Positions 1 to 10,893 of a stretch of 64,000 nt of DNA are shown piece by piece. The notes under the pieces were generated by a model. That model was not told where the DNA came from. It searched no databases and saw nothing but the letters and a program-made list of their open reading frames with translations. The stretch comes from Chryseobacterium sp. JJR-5R. Lineage in GTDB: Bacteria; Bacteroidota; Bacteroidia; Flavobacteriales; Weeksellaceae. A program made the position numbers and the translations under genes. The DNA is taken from positions 3,968,001 to 4,032,000 of the forward strand of contig NZ_CP139137.1 of NCBI RefSeq assembly GCF_034047335.1, read 5' to 3'. Position 1 is the stretch's first letter; every line of letters starts with the position of its first letter.

Positions 1-275
1 CATTCGATCTTACACTGACAAAGAAATTCATGGATAACCGACTGACGGTATCGGTCTTTGCAAATGACATTTTCAACGGGCAGGTAATGCAGGTCCGCTC
101 GAATCCGCCTCTGGGAGAATCCGTCTATATGAGGAATAAATATGACACCCGAAACTTCGGATTATCGGTCAATTATAAAATTCCGACGAAAAACAAACTG
201 GCCAAAGAGGACCAGAGTATTCTGAAAGAAAACAAAAAGGAAGACAGCAGCGGCGTGATGAACCAAGGCCAGTAA
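1..275 (+). CDS. Outer-membrane beta-barrel protein, C-terminal fragment
   Basis: The reading frame enters from the left edge (first full codon at base 3) and ends at the TAA at 273-275. About 90 residues are visible. The piece FDLTLTKKFMDNRLTVSVFA and the following alternating polar/hydrophobic stretches look like the last strands of a TonB-receptor-like or OMP_b-brl_3-type barrel, as in Bacteroidota outer-membrane proteins. After the barrel comes a charged tail rich in Lys, Glu and Asp, ending in MNQGQ, which is unusual because most barrels end in an aromatic residue. The substrate cannot be told from this part. Confidence 0.6.
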   Translation, partial: FDLTLTKKFMDNRLTVSVFANDIFNGQVMQVRSNPPLGESVYMRNKYDTRNFGLSVNYKIPTKNKLAKEDQSILKENKKEDSSGVMNQGQ

Positions 276-303
276 TAACAGATTTAAGTACACAGAAATA
301 AAG

Positions 304-338
304 AACCCCCTTGATTTTAAGAAGTCAGAGGGGTTTTT
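304..338 (+). terminator. Intrinsic terminator after the beta-barrel gene
   Basis: An inverted repeat (304-314 with 325-335, one mismatch and one wobble) is followed by a run of five T. It lies 29 bases after the stop codon of the upstream gene. Confidence 0.7.
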
Positions 339-444
339 ACTATAAAATCCCCGGAATTCTGATGGCGCCATTAAAAAAATCTTAATTTCAATGCTGCCAT
401 GATCCGCGAAAAGTATTTTTCTCTATTTTTAAAGAAAATTTTGA

Positions 445-1143
445 ATGACAAAAATTACAACCAACGAAAGCATTTTTTTACGCATAAGCCCTTTAAAAAG
501 AGCCGCTATAAGTCTTTTTGCTGCGGCGTTGGTTTTCTTTTTGATTTTCAGGCTGAACCTTAAACCGCTCATCCTGCTTATTTTCTGCTGGCTGTCTTTT
601 TCCCTGGTCTTTCTTTTTCTGGATTGGCAGGTGATTCTCCACAGGAAAGTGGATGACATCCGTAAAAAAGCCAGGGCCGATGACGGAAATGCTGTCTTTG
701 TTTTTACCACCATTATCGTTGCCTCTTTTGCAAGTATGTTTGCCATGTTTTTTCTGGTCACTTCCAAAGACAAGCTGGTACAGAAAGAAATCTATTTCCT
801 TCCGGTTGTACTCTGTGCCATGATCCTGTCATGGATTCTCGTACAGACGCAGTACATCTTTCATTATGCCCGGGAATATTATGATGAGGATGCTTCCGGC
901 AGAAAAGAGGAAATCGGTGGCCTGGAGTTTCCGAAAGAAGACAAAAACGAACCATACCATCCCGATTATATGGATTTTGCCTATTACTCGTTCTGCATGG
1001 GCTGCACCTTCCAGGTTTCTGACGTCAGCATTACTTCCAGGAATTTAAGAAAAATAACCATGATCCACGGACTGCTTGCTTTCTTCATGAATACTTTTGT
1101 GGTGGCGCTCACCATTAACCTGGTAGCAGGGCTCAATGGTTAA
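445..1143 (+). CDS. DUF1345 family membrane protein
   Basis: A 232-residue integral membrane protein. Hydrophobic segments lie near residues 18-35, 40-55, 85-105, 115-135 and 205-228. The conserved C-terminal part (YMDFAYYSFCMGCTFQVSD, then an R-K-I/H-G-L-L stretch) is typical of DUF1345, a family of unknown biochemical function found in many bacteria. It stands alone: the gene upstream ends with its own terminator, and thiF downstream converges with a 17-base gap that holds no clear terminator. No cofactor motif is seen. Confidence 0.75.
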   Translation: MTKITTNESIFLRISPLKRAAISLFAAALVFFLIFRLNLKPLILLIFCWLSFSLVFLFLDWQVILHRKVDDIRKKARADDGNAVFVFTTIIVASFASMFAMFFLVTSKDKLVQKEIYFLPVVLCAMILSWILVQTQYIFHYAREYYDEDASGRKEEIGGLEFPKEDKNEPYHPDYMDFAYYSFCMGCTFQVSDVSITSRNLRKITMIHGLLAFFMNTFVVALTINLVAGLNG

Positions 1144-1160
1144 ATGACTGCTTGGTGGTC

Positions 1161-1871
1161 TTAAAAACCGACCGTCTGAAAGGTCCAGTCCGATGTGTCA
1201 ATTAATGTCAGCCGGTTCAAAGGCAGAGGCAGATCCGTTATGATGCTCAGGGCTAAACCGGCCATCATGCTTCCCACGATTCCCGGCAGGGCTCCCAGGA
1301 CACCCAGACTGTCACAATCGGGAATGTCCTCTTCAAAAGGCGGCTCCGGAAAAATATCCCTCAGGTTCCGGCTCCCGTTACAGTTAAAAACAGCGACCTG
1401 GCCTGAAAATCCCAAAATACTTCCGTACACCAGAGGTTTCCCCAACTTCACACAGGTATCATTAATCAGGTATCTTGTTGAAAAGTTATCAGAACCATCA
1501 ATAATAAGATCGAACCGGGAGAGGATTTCTTCAGCATTATCAGCGGTAATTTTTTTTTCGATTGCAATGAAATCAATCTGGTGATTAAGATTCTTCACAA
1601 AAGCTTCTGCGCTTTTCACTTTTGATTTTCCAACTGAATTTTCGTTATGGATAACCTGCCGGTTTAAATTATGCAATTCCACCTTATCAAAATCCGCCAC
1701 TCCCAAAATTCCGGTTCCTGCTGCTGCCAGGTATTGAATGACAGGGCTTCCCAGCCCTCCTGCCCCGACAACCAGTACTTTGGATCCCATAATCTTCCGC
1801 TGTCCTTCCAATCCGATTTCTTTAATGAAAACCTGCCGGCTGTACCGTGCAAAAACATCTTCTTTTTTCAT
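1161..1871 (-). CDS. thiF: ThiF/MoeB-type adenylyltransferase (ThiS activation)
   Basis: An E1-like enzyme of 236 residues that should adenylate the C-terminal Gly-Gly of ThiS so that sulfur can be loaded for thiazole synthesis. The ATP-binding loop GAGGLGS is at 36-42, the conserved NLNRQ at 68-72, DGSDNF at 125-130 and the acceptor-type cysteine in the context PDCDSLGVLG at 186. It is the last gene of the thiamine operon, 78 bases after thiH. The two CxxC zinc pairs usual in ThiF/MoeB are absent: the first is replaced by a segment without cysteines (about 165-175) and the protein stops before the second. It may also serve MoaD-type carrier proteins; the operon context favours thiamine. Confidence 0.88.
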   Translation of the reverse strand: MKKEDVFARYSRQVFIKEIGLEGQRKIMGSKVLVVGAGGLGSPVIQYLAAAGTGILGVADFDKVELHNLNRQVIHNENSVGKSKVKSAEAFVKNLNHQIDFIAIEKKITADNAEEILSRFDLIIDGSDNFSTRYLINDTCVKLGKPLVYGSILGFSGQVAVFNCNGSRNLRDIFPEPPFEEDIPDCDSLGVLGALPGIVGSMMAGLALSIITDLPLPLNRLTLIDTSDWTFQTVGF

Positions 1872-1949
1872 GAGTTGAGTTATATATTGAGCTGCCGGCT
1901 TTTAGTTATCAAAGATTAACGGGTTTTACGTAAAACCTACGGTTGAATT

Positions 1950-3074
1950 TTAAATTTGAATTCCGCTATAAACAGCATCCCAGTCCTTCATTACCGGATC
2001 ATATCCGGCTTTCCGGATGACGTTTTTAATTTCTTCCATGCTTCTTTCATCACTGGTTTCAAACTGTTCCAGAGATTCTTTGTCAACGGCATATCCGCCG
2101 GGATTGGTTTTAGACGCTGCACTCATTGCTGTTGCTCCCAGTGAAATGATATGATCCCGGAACTTTTCGCTTTCTCTCGTGGAGATGGAAATCTCCAAAT
2201 CCTCGTTCCAGATTCGGTATGCGCAGATCAATTGCAATAAATCTTTATCTGACATTATAAAATTCGGTTCAATCATTCCTTCTGCGGGCCGGAGCCTCGG
2301 AAATGAAACGGAAAATTTACTTTTCCAATACTTCTTTTGAAGATAATCAATGTGGAACGCATTAAAAAAACTGTCTGTCCGCCAGTCTTCTAAGCCCAGC
2401 AGAACACCCAGCCCCATTTTATGAATTCCTGCTTTCCCAATTCTGTCAGGTGTTTCCAGACGGAAATTGAAATTCGACTTCTTTCCCTTCGGATGATATG
2501 CTTTATATACTTCCTGATGATAAGTTTCCTGATACACCAGAACAGCATTTACGCCTGCATCGTGAAGCTGCCGGTATTCTTCTTCTGACAAAGGCTGGAC
2601 CTCGATGGATATATTAGCGAAATGTGGTTTCAGCAGACGCACAGCGTTCAAAAAGTAATCAATTCCAACTGTTTTATTCGCTTCACCGCTCACCAGTAAA
2701 ACATGATTTACGCCCATTGATTTCAAAACGGTTCCTTCAATCATTAATTCCGTATTGGAAAGCGTCTTTCTTTTAATGGAATTATCCAGACTGAAACCGC
2801 AGTAGGTACAAATGTTCTGGCATTCATTACTTAGATACAACGGGGCATATAACTGAATTGTCTTCCCGAATCGTTTTTGAGTGAGCTGCTGCGTTATTTT
2901 TGCCATCACTTCCAGCTTTTGTGAGGCTACAGGGGAAATAAGGTTCAGAAAATCCTCAATTGTTTTATTTTTCTTGTAAAGGCTTCTTTCAACATCCGGC
3001 AAGGTTACTTTTTCAAGTTTCTCTTTTACCTCACCCCACCGGTATTTTTCAAAAAAATTTCTAAAATTCTCCAT
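1950..3074 (-). CDS. thiH: 2-iminoacetate synthase ThiH
   Basis: A radical SAM enzyme (374 residues with this start) that cleaves tyrosine to dehydroglycine and p-cresol, the glycine-derived input for thiazole synthesis by ThiG. The radical SAM cluster motif CxxxCxxC is seen as CQNICTYC at residues 85-92, followed by GFSLDN. I chose the ATG at 3074 (MENFRNFF); an upstream in-frame TTG at 3092 would overlap thiG but is a weaker start. The gene follows thiG by 10 bases. The presence of ThiH rather than ThiO fits an anaerobe-compatible thiamine route. Family length is normal. Confidence 0.95.
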   Translation of the reverse strand: MENFRNFFEKYRWGEVKEKLEKVTLPDVERSLYKKNKTIEDFLNLISPVASQKLEVMAKITQQLTQKRFGKTIQLYAPLYLSNECQNICTYCGFSLDNSIKRKTLSNTELMIEGTVLKSMGVNHVLLVSGEANKTVGIDYFLNAVRLLKPHFANISIEVQPLSEEEYRQLHDAGVNAVLVYQETYHQEVYKAYHPKGKKSNFNFRLETPDRIGKAGIHKMGLGVLLGLEDWRTDSFFNAFHIDYLQKKYWKSKFSVSFPRLRPAEGMIEPNFIMSDKDLLQLICAYRIWNEDLEISISTRESEKFRDHIISLGATAMSAASKTNPGGYAVDKESLEQFETSDERSMEEIKNVIRKAGYDPVMKDWDAVYSGIQI

Positions 3075-3084
3075 CCCTTTATGT

Positions 3085-3861
3085 TTAATCAAACAGAAAA
3101 GACGTCAGCGGGCTTGATGCTTCCGCATGTTCTGCAATCGCTCCCAGGCCGGATTCAAAAGCCCTTCTTCCGGCAATTACACCTTCTTTAAAGGCCAGAG
3201 CCATGCTTACCGGATTGCCGGCTACTGCAATGGCCGTATTTACCAGAACCGCATCCGCTCCCATCTCCATTGCTTTTGCCGCATCGGAAGGTGCCCCGAT
3301 ACCGGCATCCACTACTACGGGAACATTGCTCTGGCTGATGATAATTTCTAAAAAATCCAGTGTCCTCAGGCCTTTATTGGTGCCGATCGGTGCTCCGAGA
3401 GGCATAACTACTGCTGTTCCGGCATCTTCAAGCCGTTTGCACAGTACCGGATCTGCATGAATGTAAGGCATCACGATAAACCCCAGCTTTGCCAGCTCTT
3501 CCGTTGCATACAATGTTTCAATAGGATCAGGCAAAAGATATTTCGGATCCGGATGGATTTCCAGCTTTACCCAGTTGGTTTCCAGGGCTTCTCTTGCCAA
3601 CTGTGCCGCAAGCACAGCTTCTTTGGCTGTTCTTGCTCCTGAAGTATTGGGTAGGAGATGCGTTTTAGCCGGTCTTAATGCACTCAGCAGATCATCATCT
3701 GACGATCGGGAGTCCATGCGTTTTAATGCCATGGTGACCATTTCACTTCCTGAAGCAATGATGGCACTGGTCATTTCCGAGAGGTTACCGAATTTTCCCG
3801 TTCCCAGGAACAGCCTCGATTCAAAAGTTCTGTCTGCGATGGTTAGTGTCTGATTATTCAT
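3085..3861 (-). CDS. thiG: Thiazole synthase ThiG
   Basis: A TIM-barrel enzyme of 258 residues that joins deoxyxylulose 5-phosphate, dehydroglycine and sulfur from ThiS thiocarboxylate to form thiazole phosphate. The start [14 protein letters not shown], the Schiff-base lysine in [17 protein letters not shown] (K99), and the phosphate-binding glycine stretches [20 protein letters not shown] and [10 protein letters not shown] are all as in the family. It overlaps the end of thiE by four bases (ATGA-type junction), so the two are probably translationally coupled. Confidence 0.96.
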   Translation of the reverse strand: MNNQTLTIADRTFESRLFLGTGKFGNLSEMTSAIIASGSEMVTMALKRMDSRSSDDDLLSALRPAKTHLLPNTSGARTAKEAVLAAQLAREALETNWVKLEIHPDPKYLLPDPIETLYATEELAKLGFIVMPYIHADPVLCKRLEDAGTAVVMPLGAPIGTNKGLRTLDFLEIIISQSNVPVVVDAGIGAPSDAAKAMEMGADAVLVNTAIAVAGNPVSMALAFKEGVIAGRRAFESGLGAIAEHAEASSPLTSFLFD

Positions 3862-4472
3862 TGTACTGCTGTTTTAAATTTTTTAATAACGGATGGCTGC
3901 CGGGTGATCTGCCCTGAAACGGCAACACCATAGATCCCGATCTGCTGCAGGAGCTCTACGTCCCCTGCAACCACCCCGCCGATGGCAAATATTCTGGGAA
4001 TTTTTAGTGATTTGGAATGTAATTCCTCCATAATTTTCTGATAGCCTTTAAAGCCCAATACCGGGCTCAGCTGTTCTTTGGTTGAGGTAAACCTCAGCGG
4101 TCCCAGACCGATATAATCACAGGATTCATTCATCCTCCGGAGAACATCTGCCAATGTATTGGCCGTACCTCCAATGATTTTATTTTCGCCTAATATAGAA
4201 CGTGCTGTTTCTATAGAAGCATCCTGTAGCCCCAAATGAATTCCGTCTGCATCTGCATTTTTTGCGGCCTGAACATGATCGTTGATGATACAGACCGCCT
4301 CATAAGACGAGCAAAGCTTTTTTGAAGTTTCACAAAGGCGTATGAATTCATTTTCAGGTGCATTTTTCCAACGCACCTGTACCCATTTTATGCCGTGATC
4401 AAGAGCATTATGAATGTTGAGTTCCTGCTCTTCGATTGTCAGTCCCTGTGATATATACTGTATTTTTTCCAT
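3858..4472 (-). CDS. thiE: Thiamine phosphate synthase ThiE
   Basis: Couples HMP pyrophosphate with thiazole phosphate to form thiamine phosphate. The protein has 204 residues. It keeps the catalytic landmarks of the family: a VQVRWK strand (QLR-K type), [14 protein letters not shown], the [13 protein letters not shown] pyrophosphate loop and the IFAIGGV loop. Of the two ThiE-like proteins in this operon this is the one with the full set of motifs, so it is the likely true synthase. It lies 83 bases downstream of the ThiE/TenI-like gene and overlaps thiG by four bases. Confidence 0.93.
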   Translation of the reverse strand: MEKIQYISQGLTIEEQELNIHNALDHGIKWVQVRWKNAPENEFIRLCETSKKLCSSYEAVCIINDHVQAAKNADADGIHLGLQDASIETARSILGENKIIGGTANTLADVLRRMNESCDYIGLGPLRFTSTKEQLSPVLGFKGYQKIMEELHSKSLKIPRIFAIGGVVAGDVELLQQIGIYGVAVSGQITRQPSVIKKFKTAVQ

Positions 4473-4555
4473 TATTTATTTTAAATGAACTCCTGATAAA
4501 GCAGGGTTGGTTATTAAAATTCCATCTTACTGTTGCGGCATTAAATTTATACGGT

Positions 4556-7165
<2,610 letters not shown>

Positions 7166-7168
<3 letters not shown>

Positions 7169-7198
7169 TCCTAAATTTTTAAATATACTTTAGGAATG
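7166..7198 (-). promoter_or_regulatory. Start-codon-sequestering hairpin of thiS (riboswitch platform)
   Basis: In the mRNA, CATTCCTAAA (7198 to 7189) pairs perfectly over 10 bases with TTTAGGAATG (7175 to 7166), the last three of which are the thiS start codon; the loop is 13 bases. The 5' arm plus one base (7198 to 7188) can instead pair over 11 base pairs (two G-U) with CTTTAGGGGTG at the 5' edge of the aptamer (7317 to 7307). The two pairings exclude each other. A second small hairpin of two TGTACA arms lies between aptamer and platform (7207-7224). Confidence 0.8.
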
Positions 7199-7238
7199 CC
7201 CGTCATTGTACAATAGAATGTACAGCAAAAGTCATTTC

Positions 7239-7318
7239 ACTTTTCCCTACGCTGGTATAATCCAGATCAGGTTCAAAGGGTAAAATCTCAGTCTGCTCAT
7301 CACAGACACCCCTAAAGT
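7239..7318 (-). promoter_or_regulatory. TPP riboswitch (thi box)
   Basis: The minus strand carries the thi-box core: GGGGTG, CTGAGA, ACCC, TTTGAACCTGATCTGG, and CCAGCGTAGGGAA. A closing P1 helix forms between ACTTT (7318 to 7314) and AAAGT (7243 to 7239). It binds thiamine pyrophosphate and should lower expression of the thi operon when TPP is plentiful. The distance to thiS is about 70 bases and there is no terminator in between, which fits control of translation rather than transcription. Confidence 0.96.
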
Positions 7319-7362
7319 CCGGACGAAGGTAGTTATTTTTTTGAATTCAGCAAAATTTTAAC

Positions 7363-7393
7363 AAAAAAGGCCATCCCGATCTGAGAAAGCCTT
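7363..7393 (-). terminator. Possible terminator of the GH19 gene
   Basis: On the minus strand AAGGC and GCCTT flank a 17-base loop and are followed by a T run. The stem is short, so this is a weak call. The rest of 7319-7513 shows no gene and no clear promoter. Confidence 0.35.
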
Positions 7394-7513
7394 ATCTATT
7401 ATTTTAAAACGTTGGTGTAACTACAGGCCAAACATTTTCTTTCTCCTGTAAGAATATCATTTTTTTCAAAAAAAATTTTCAGCTTGGCCGGCTGCGGTTG
7501 CCCTGACTAAGGA

Positions 7514-8101
7514 TTAAAGAAAATAAGATAAGCCTGCCTTGTAACGATTAAGCCTGTCCAGCAAACCATTATATCCTCCGTTGATCACTTTAGTAATCTT
7601 TTTAAAAACAACAAGATTATTGCCGGCATCAATACTTTTGATGATATCGATCTGATCAGCCAGTGCATTTAGTTTCCTGTTATTCCAGAACCAACCTGCA
7701 CTTGCGGCTGCATTTTTTAACTGAACATCGCTGCATTTTGTTACATTCTTCCCGCCGAGCAATGTCAGATTGAGGATAAAATCTGTTCCTAAAGCCGCAG
7801 AAACTGCTTTATAATTGGCTCTTCCTGTGATCTGTATCAGGCCGCGCCCTTTAAATTTAATACCATCTCCTTTTTGGGTATTCCCCAAATCAGCCCTTCC
7901 TTCATAAGCGCTTCCACTTGCCAATTCTTCAGTATAAAACAAACCGCCGCTTTCATGCCCTACCTGTGCCAAAAAGTTAAGCATCCTGGAAGGTGTATTG
8001 ATCGAAAATTTATCGCACGTATCTATAACATACGGTAAGAATTTAGAGGCATATGTTGATTTGGAACACGTAGCTTCTTTGAGTTGTCCAAGTGTAAGCA
8101 T
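7514..8101 (-). CDS. GH19 chitinase/lysozyme-like hydrolase
   Basis: A 195-residue protein of the GH19 fold, the family of plant-type chitinases and many phage endolysins; it should cleave chitin or peptidoglycan glycan strands. Catalytic glutamates are likely E50 in VGHESGGLFYTEE and one of E58/E59. The substrate-cleft signature FKGRGLIQITGRANY and the C-terminal INGGYNGLLDR-RY-like segment are present. No signal peptide, lipobox or membrane segment is seen, so export would need a holin or another secretion route. It stands alone between the thi operon and rluA, with no other phage genes. It could be a domesticated endolysin or an antibacterial effector. Confidence 0.85.
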   Translation of the reverse strand: MLTLGQLKEATCSKSTYASKFLPYVIDTCDKFSINTPSRMLNFLAQVGHESGGLFYTEELASGSAYEGRADLGNTQKGDGIKFKGRGLIQITGRANYKAVSAALGTDFILNLTLLGGKNVTKCSDVQLKNAAASAGWFWNNRKLNALADQIDIIKSIDAGNNLVVFKKITKVINGGYNGLLDRLNRYKAGLSYFL

Positions 8102-8207
8102 AATTATTGTTTTTTTAGTTAGGCATATAGTTGTAAATAAACAATAAAAATAGATTAAACTTATTATTTAGAAATCAGTATTTCCACTGAATTTGTGACA
8201 GGAAGAA

Positions 8208-8888
8208 TCATAGCTCTTCACAAGCTTTCCAGATCGCATCATTCTGCGGAACGGGAGCTGTAATTTCTACATTTTCTTTGGTAACGGGATGAATGAACTC
8301 CAGCTTTCTGGCGTGAAGATTAATACCGCCGTCCGGATTGGAGCGGGGTGCGCCGTATTTTAAATCTCCTTTAATCGGAACCCCGGTTTTTGACAGCTGT
8401 GCCCTGATCTGGTGATGCCTGCCGGTTTCCAAGTCAATTTCCAGCAAAAGATAATTGTCCAGGCTTTTAATGATATTATAAGTAAGAACTGCCTCTTTAG
8501 CGCCCTCCGTTACTTTTGTAAAAACAATAGCTTTATTGTTTTTTTCATTTTTCTGAAGATAATGGACCAGCCTTCGGCTTTGCGGAATCATTTCTTTTGC
8601 CACCACGGCCCAATATGTTTTTTTAATTTCACGGTTTTTCACCATCTGTGTCAAGCGGGACAGTGCTTTGGATGTCTTGGCGTAAATCACTAAACCGGAA
8701 GTCGGCCTGTCAATACGGTGAACCAAACCCAGAAACACATTTCCCGGCTTGCCATCCCTCTTTTTTATAAAATTCTTAATGGTGTCGAGCAGAGACTCAT
8801 CGCCTGTTTTATCACCTTGTACAAGCTGCCCGACTTTTTTATTGATCACCAGAAGGTGATTATCTTCATATACAATCTGTTCCTCCAT
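8208..8888 (-). CDS. RluA-family rRNA/tRNA pseudouridine synthase
   Basis: A 226-residue enzyme that isomerises uridine to pseudouridine in structural RNA. The catalytic aspartate is D60 in the motif HRIDRPTSGL. Other family motifs are KTYWAVV, ETGRHHQIRAQL and LHARKLEFIHPVT. There is no N-terminal S4 domain. It is the last gene of a three-gene operon with panB and a small membrane protein; its start lies three bases after the previous stop. The target base cannot be told from sequence. Confidence 0.9.
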   Translation of the reverse strand: MEEQIVYEDNHLLVINKKVGQLVQGDKTGDESLLDTIKNFIKKRDGKPGNVFLGLVHRIDRPTSGLVIYAKTSKALSRLTQMVKNREIKKTYWAVVAKEMIPQSRRLVHYLQKNEKNNKAIVFTKVTEGAKEAVLTYNIIKSLDNYLLLEIDLETGRHHQIRAQLSKTGVPIKGDLKYGAPRSNPDGGINLHARKLEFIHPVTKENVEITAPVPQNDAIWKACEEL

Positions 8889-8891
8889 AAA

Positions 8892-9215
8892 TTATTGACG
8901 ATAACCGGGCCTGTTGGTGAATGATATGATGATGCCTGCCAGAAGGCCGAGTGTCTTGATTCCTGAAATTTTCCATTCCAAAGGTAAAAATGCGCCGATG
9001 ATGCATAATCCCGCTGCGCCATACATGCCATACATCAAATTCCTGTTGGTAAGGAAAGGTGCCTGTAAAAAAAAGCTGGCCCCGATTAATACATAAAATA
9101 CCCTCCGGGAAAGCAGATTATTAATTTCCGGTGAAAAAAGGTTAAACCATCCTGCCGCAAGGCAAAGTAAGGCGACGATGGATAAAATCCCCTGAACAGA
9201 TTGCTGGTTTCTCAT
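8892..9215 (-). CDS. Small four-helix membrane protein, unknown function
   Basis: A 107-residue hydrophobic protein with about four membrane segments (near 8-25, 38-54, 61-79 and 85-98). I do not recognise the family. It sits between panB (three bases upstream) and the pseudouridine synthase gene (three bases downstream), so it is co-transcribed with both. No cofactor or catalytic motif is visible. Confidence 0.7.
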   Translation of the reverse strand: MRNQQSVQGILSIVALLCLAAGWFNLFSPEINNLLSRRVFYVLIGASFFLQAPFLTNRNLMYGMYGAAGLCIIGAFLPLEWKISGIKTLGLLAGIIISFTNRPGYRQ

Positions 9216-9218
9216 GGA

Positions 9219-10034
9219 TTAGTAGCTTTCTTTTTCATTCGGGAAACTTACATCTTTTACATCTTTTACATATCGGGCAACGGCGCCTGTTATTTCTGTA
9301 TAAAGATCGAGGTATCTCCTAAGGAATTTCGGACTGAAGCCCTGGTTCATTCCTACCATGTCATGGTATACCAGAACCTGGCCGTCACAATCAGCACCTG
9401 CCCCGATCCCGATGGTAGGTATTGTAATCGCTTCCGTTACTTTTTTTGCCAGATCGGCAGGAATTTTCTCCAAAACCACTGCAAAGCATCCCAATTCTTC
9501 CAGAAGCTGTGCATCGGCAATTAATTTTTCGGCTTCAGCTTCTTCTTTAGCCCTTACTTTATAGGTCCCGAATTTATAGATGGACTGAGGCGTTAAACCC
9601 AAATGCCCCATCACCGGAATTCCGGCATTGATTATTTTTTTGATGGATTTGGAAATCTCCTTTCCCCCTTCAATTTTTACGGCGTGTGCCCCTCCTTCTT
9701 TCATCATCCTTACTGCAGATTCCAATGCTTTTTCAGGATTGCTCTGGTAGGTCCCGAAAGGCAGATCTGCCACCACGAGTGCCCTGTCTGTTCCCCGCAC
9801 CACACTCTGGGCATGGTAAATCATCTGGTCCAGGGTAATGGGCAGCGTCGTTTCGAAACCTGCCATGACATTAGCTGCGGAATCTCCGATCAGAACGGCA
9901 TCTATTCCTCCTGCATCCACCATTTTGGCCGTGGTATAGTCATAAGCCGTAAGCATGGTTATTTTATCCTTGTCGAATTTCATTTTACGCAAGGTTTCAG
10001 TGGTAACTTTTTTAATTTCAGAATGAACAGACAT
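9219..10034 (-). CDS. panB: 3-methyl-2-oxobutanoate hydroxymethyltransferase PanB
   Basis: Transfers a hydroxymethyl group from methylene-tetrahydrofolate to 2-oxoisovalerate to give ketopantoate, the first step of pantothenate and CoA synthesis. The 271-residue protein has the family motifs MLTAYDYTTAKMVD, LIGDSAANVMAG, VVADLPFGTYQ, AVKIEGG, PVMGHLGLTPQS, and GIGAGADCDGQVLVYHDM. The metal ligands are expected in GDS and the EGG glutamate. It is the first gene of a tight operon with a small membrane protein and rluA-like gene. Confidence 0.97.
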   Translation of the reverse strand: MSVHSEIKKVTTETLRKMKFDKDKITMLTAYDYTTAKMVDAGGIDAVLIGDSAANVMAGFETTLPITLDQMIYHAQSVVRGTDRALVVADLPFGTYQSNPEKALESAVRMMKEGGAHAVKIEGGKEISKSIKKIINAGIPVMGHLGLTPQSIYKFGTYKVRAKEEAEAEKLIADAQLLEELGCFAVVLEKIPADLAKKVTEAITIPTIGIGAGADCDGQVLVYHDMVGMNQGFSPKFLRRYLDLYTEITGAVARYVKDVKDVSFPNEKESY

Positions 10035-10057
10035 AAGGTATCTATTTTTAAAAGTTA

Positions 10058-10083
10058 AAAAGTCGGCACTGAGCCGACTTAAG
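10058..10083 (-). terminator. Intrinsic terminator of the Crp/Fnr gene
   Basis: AAGTCGGC (10060-10067) and GCCGACTT (10073-10080) form a perfect 8-bp stem; on the minus strand it is followed by a T-rich stretch. It separates the regulator gene from panB. Confidence 0.8.
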
Positions 10084-10096
10084 TTTGTGTATGGTT

Positions 10097-10810
10097 TTAT
10101 AAAACTACGTGACCTAGTTTCATTAATTTATCGTGGTTGAGAATTTTGATATTCCGCCCGTCCACTTCAATGAGCTGGTCTCCTTTAAACTCGGAGATCA
10201 GACGGATGGCACTTTCGGTAGCGGTCCCGATGATATTGGCGATTTCTTCCCTTGTCAAAGAAATTTTGATAAATCCCTCCGGGTCAACGCCCAATTTCTG
10301 CTCCAACAGCAGCAAAATTTCCGCCAGTCTTTCCCTTACCGTTTTTTGTGCAAGAAAAGTAATGGTATTGGATGATTCCCCCAGTTCATAGGAAATTTTC
10401 TGAAGCATGACAAAAGAAAGCTGCGGGTCTACTTCCAGCAGGTACATAAAAACATCGGCAGGTAAAAAGGTAGCTTCAATATCCGTCATCGCTTCTGCTT
10501 TTGCCTGGAAATTTTCACCACACAGCAAAGAACGGTAGCCGATGATATCGCCTTCCTTGATAAACCTCAAAATCTGGTCTTTGCCAAAAGCCCCGGACTT
10601 TGATAATTTTGCCGCTCCTTTTTCTAAAAAGTATACGCCTTTTGGGATTTCCCCGTCTTCGAAAATGGTGTCGTGTTTCTGGAAACTGAGTCTTTTTTTA
10701 GCACTTATATATCTCTCAAAATCAGCATTGGAAAGTCTTTCCTTGAATGATTTATCATTAAAAACCCTGGCGAACCTATCTTCGATGGCAATCTGTTGTC
10801 CCTGCGACAT
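10097..10810 (-). CDS. Crp/Fnr-family transcriptional regulator
   Basis: A 237-residue regulator with an N-terminal cyclic-nucleotide-binding-like domain (about 35-140; GVYFLEKGAAKLSK, IKEGDIIGYRSLL) and a C-terminal winged helix (about 165-225; LTREEIANIIGTATESAIRL). The recognition helix keeps the Glu and Arg of the E-xxx-R pattern found in FNR. It has only one cysteine, so it cannot hold an FNR-type Fe-S cluster. It is divergent from the cbb3 oxidase genes, which makes it a likely regulator of them; the signal is unknown. A TGAT-N4-ATCA palindrome lies just upstream of its start, suggesting autoregulation. Confidence 0.92.
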   Translation of the reverse strand: MSQGQQIAIEDRFARVFNDKSFKERLSNADFERYISAKKRLSFQKHDTIFEDGEIPKGVYFLEKGAAKLSKSGAFGKDQILRFIKEGDIIGYRSLLCGENFQAKAEAMTDIEATFLPADVFMYLLEVDPQLSFVMLQKISYELGESSNTITFLAQKTVRERLAEILLLLEQKLGVDPEGFIKISLTREEIANIIGTATESAIRLISEFKGDQLIEVDGRNIKILNHDKLMKLGHVVL

Positions 10811-10816
10811 TTTACA

Positions 10817-10828
10817 TGATATTTATCA
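10817..10828. promoter_or_regulatory. Candidate Crp/Fnr operator
   Basis: The palindrome TGAT-ATTT-ATCA matches the inner bases of the FNR consensus TTGAT-N4-ATCAA; with the flanking bases it matches 8 of 10. It lies between the -7 box and the start codon of the regulator gene, where a bound protein would block its own transcription. Confidence 0.5.
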
Positions 10829-10860
10829 CAAAAATAGAACTTTTTAACTCGATAAACAAA
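10829..10860 (-). promoter_or_regulatory. Bacteroidota-type promoter of the Crp/Fnr gene
   Basis: On the minus strand TTTG (10860-10857), a 20-base spacer and TATTTTTG (10836-10829) match the Bacteroidota consensus TTTG-N19-21-TAnnTTTG. The predicted transcription start is about 10822, giving a leader of about 12 bases. Confidence 0.65.
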
Positions 10861-10871
10861 AAAATTTGTTA

Positions 10872-10879
10872 TAATTTTG
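10872..10879 (+). promoter_or_regulatory. Candidate -7 box upstream of ccoI
   Basis: TAATTTTG matches TAnnTTTG and lies 15 bases before the ccoI start codon. I see no good -33 element at the right distance, so the call is moderate. Confidence 0.4.
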
Positions 10880-10893
10880 TACTTCAATAATTT

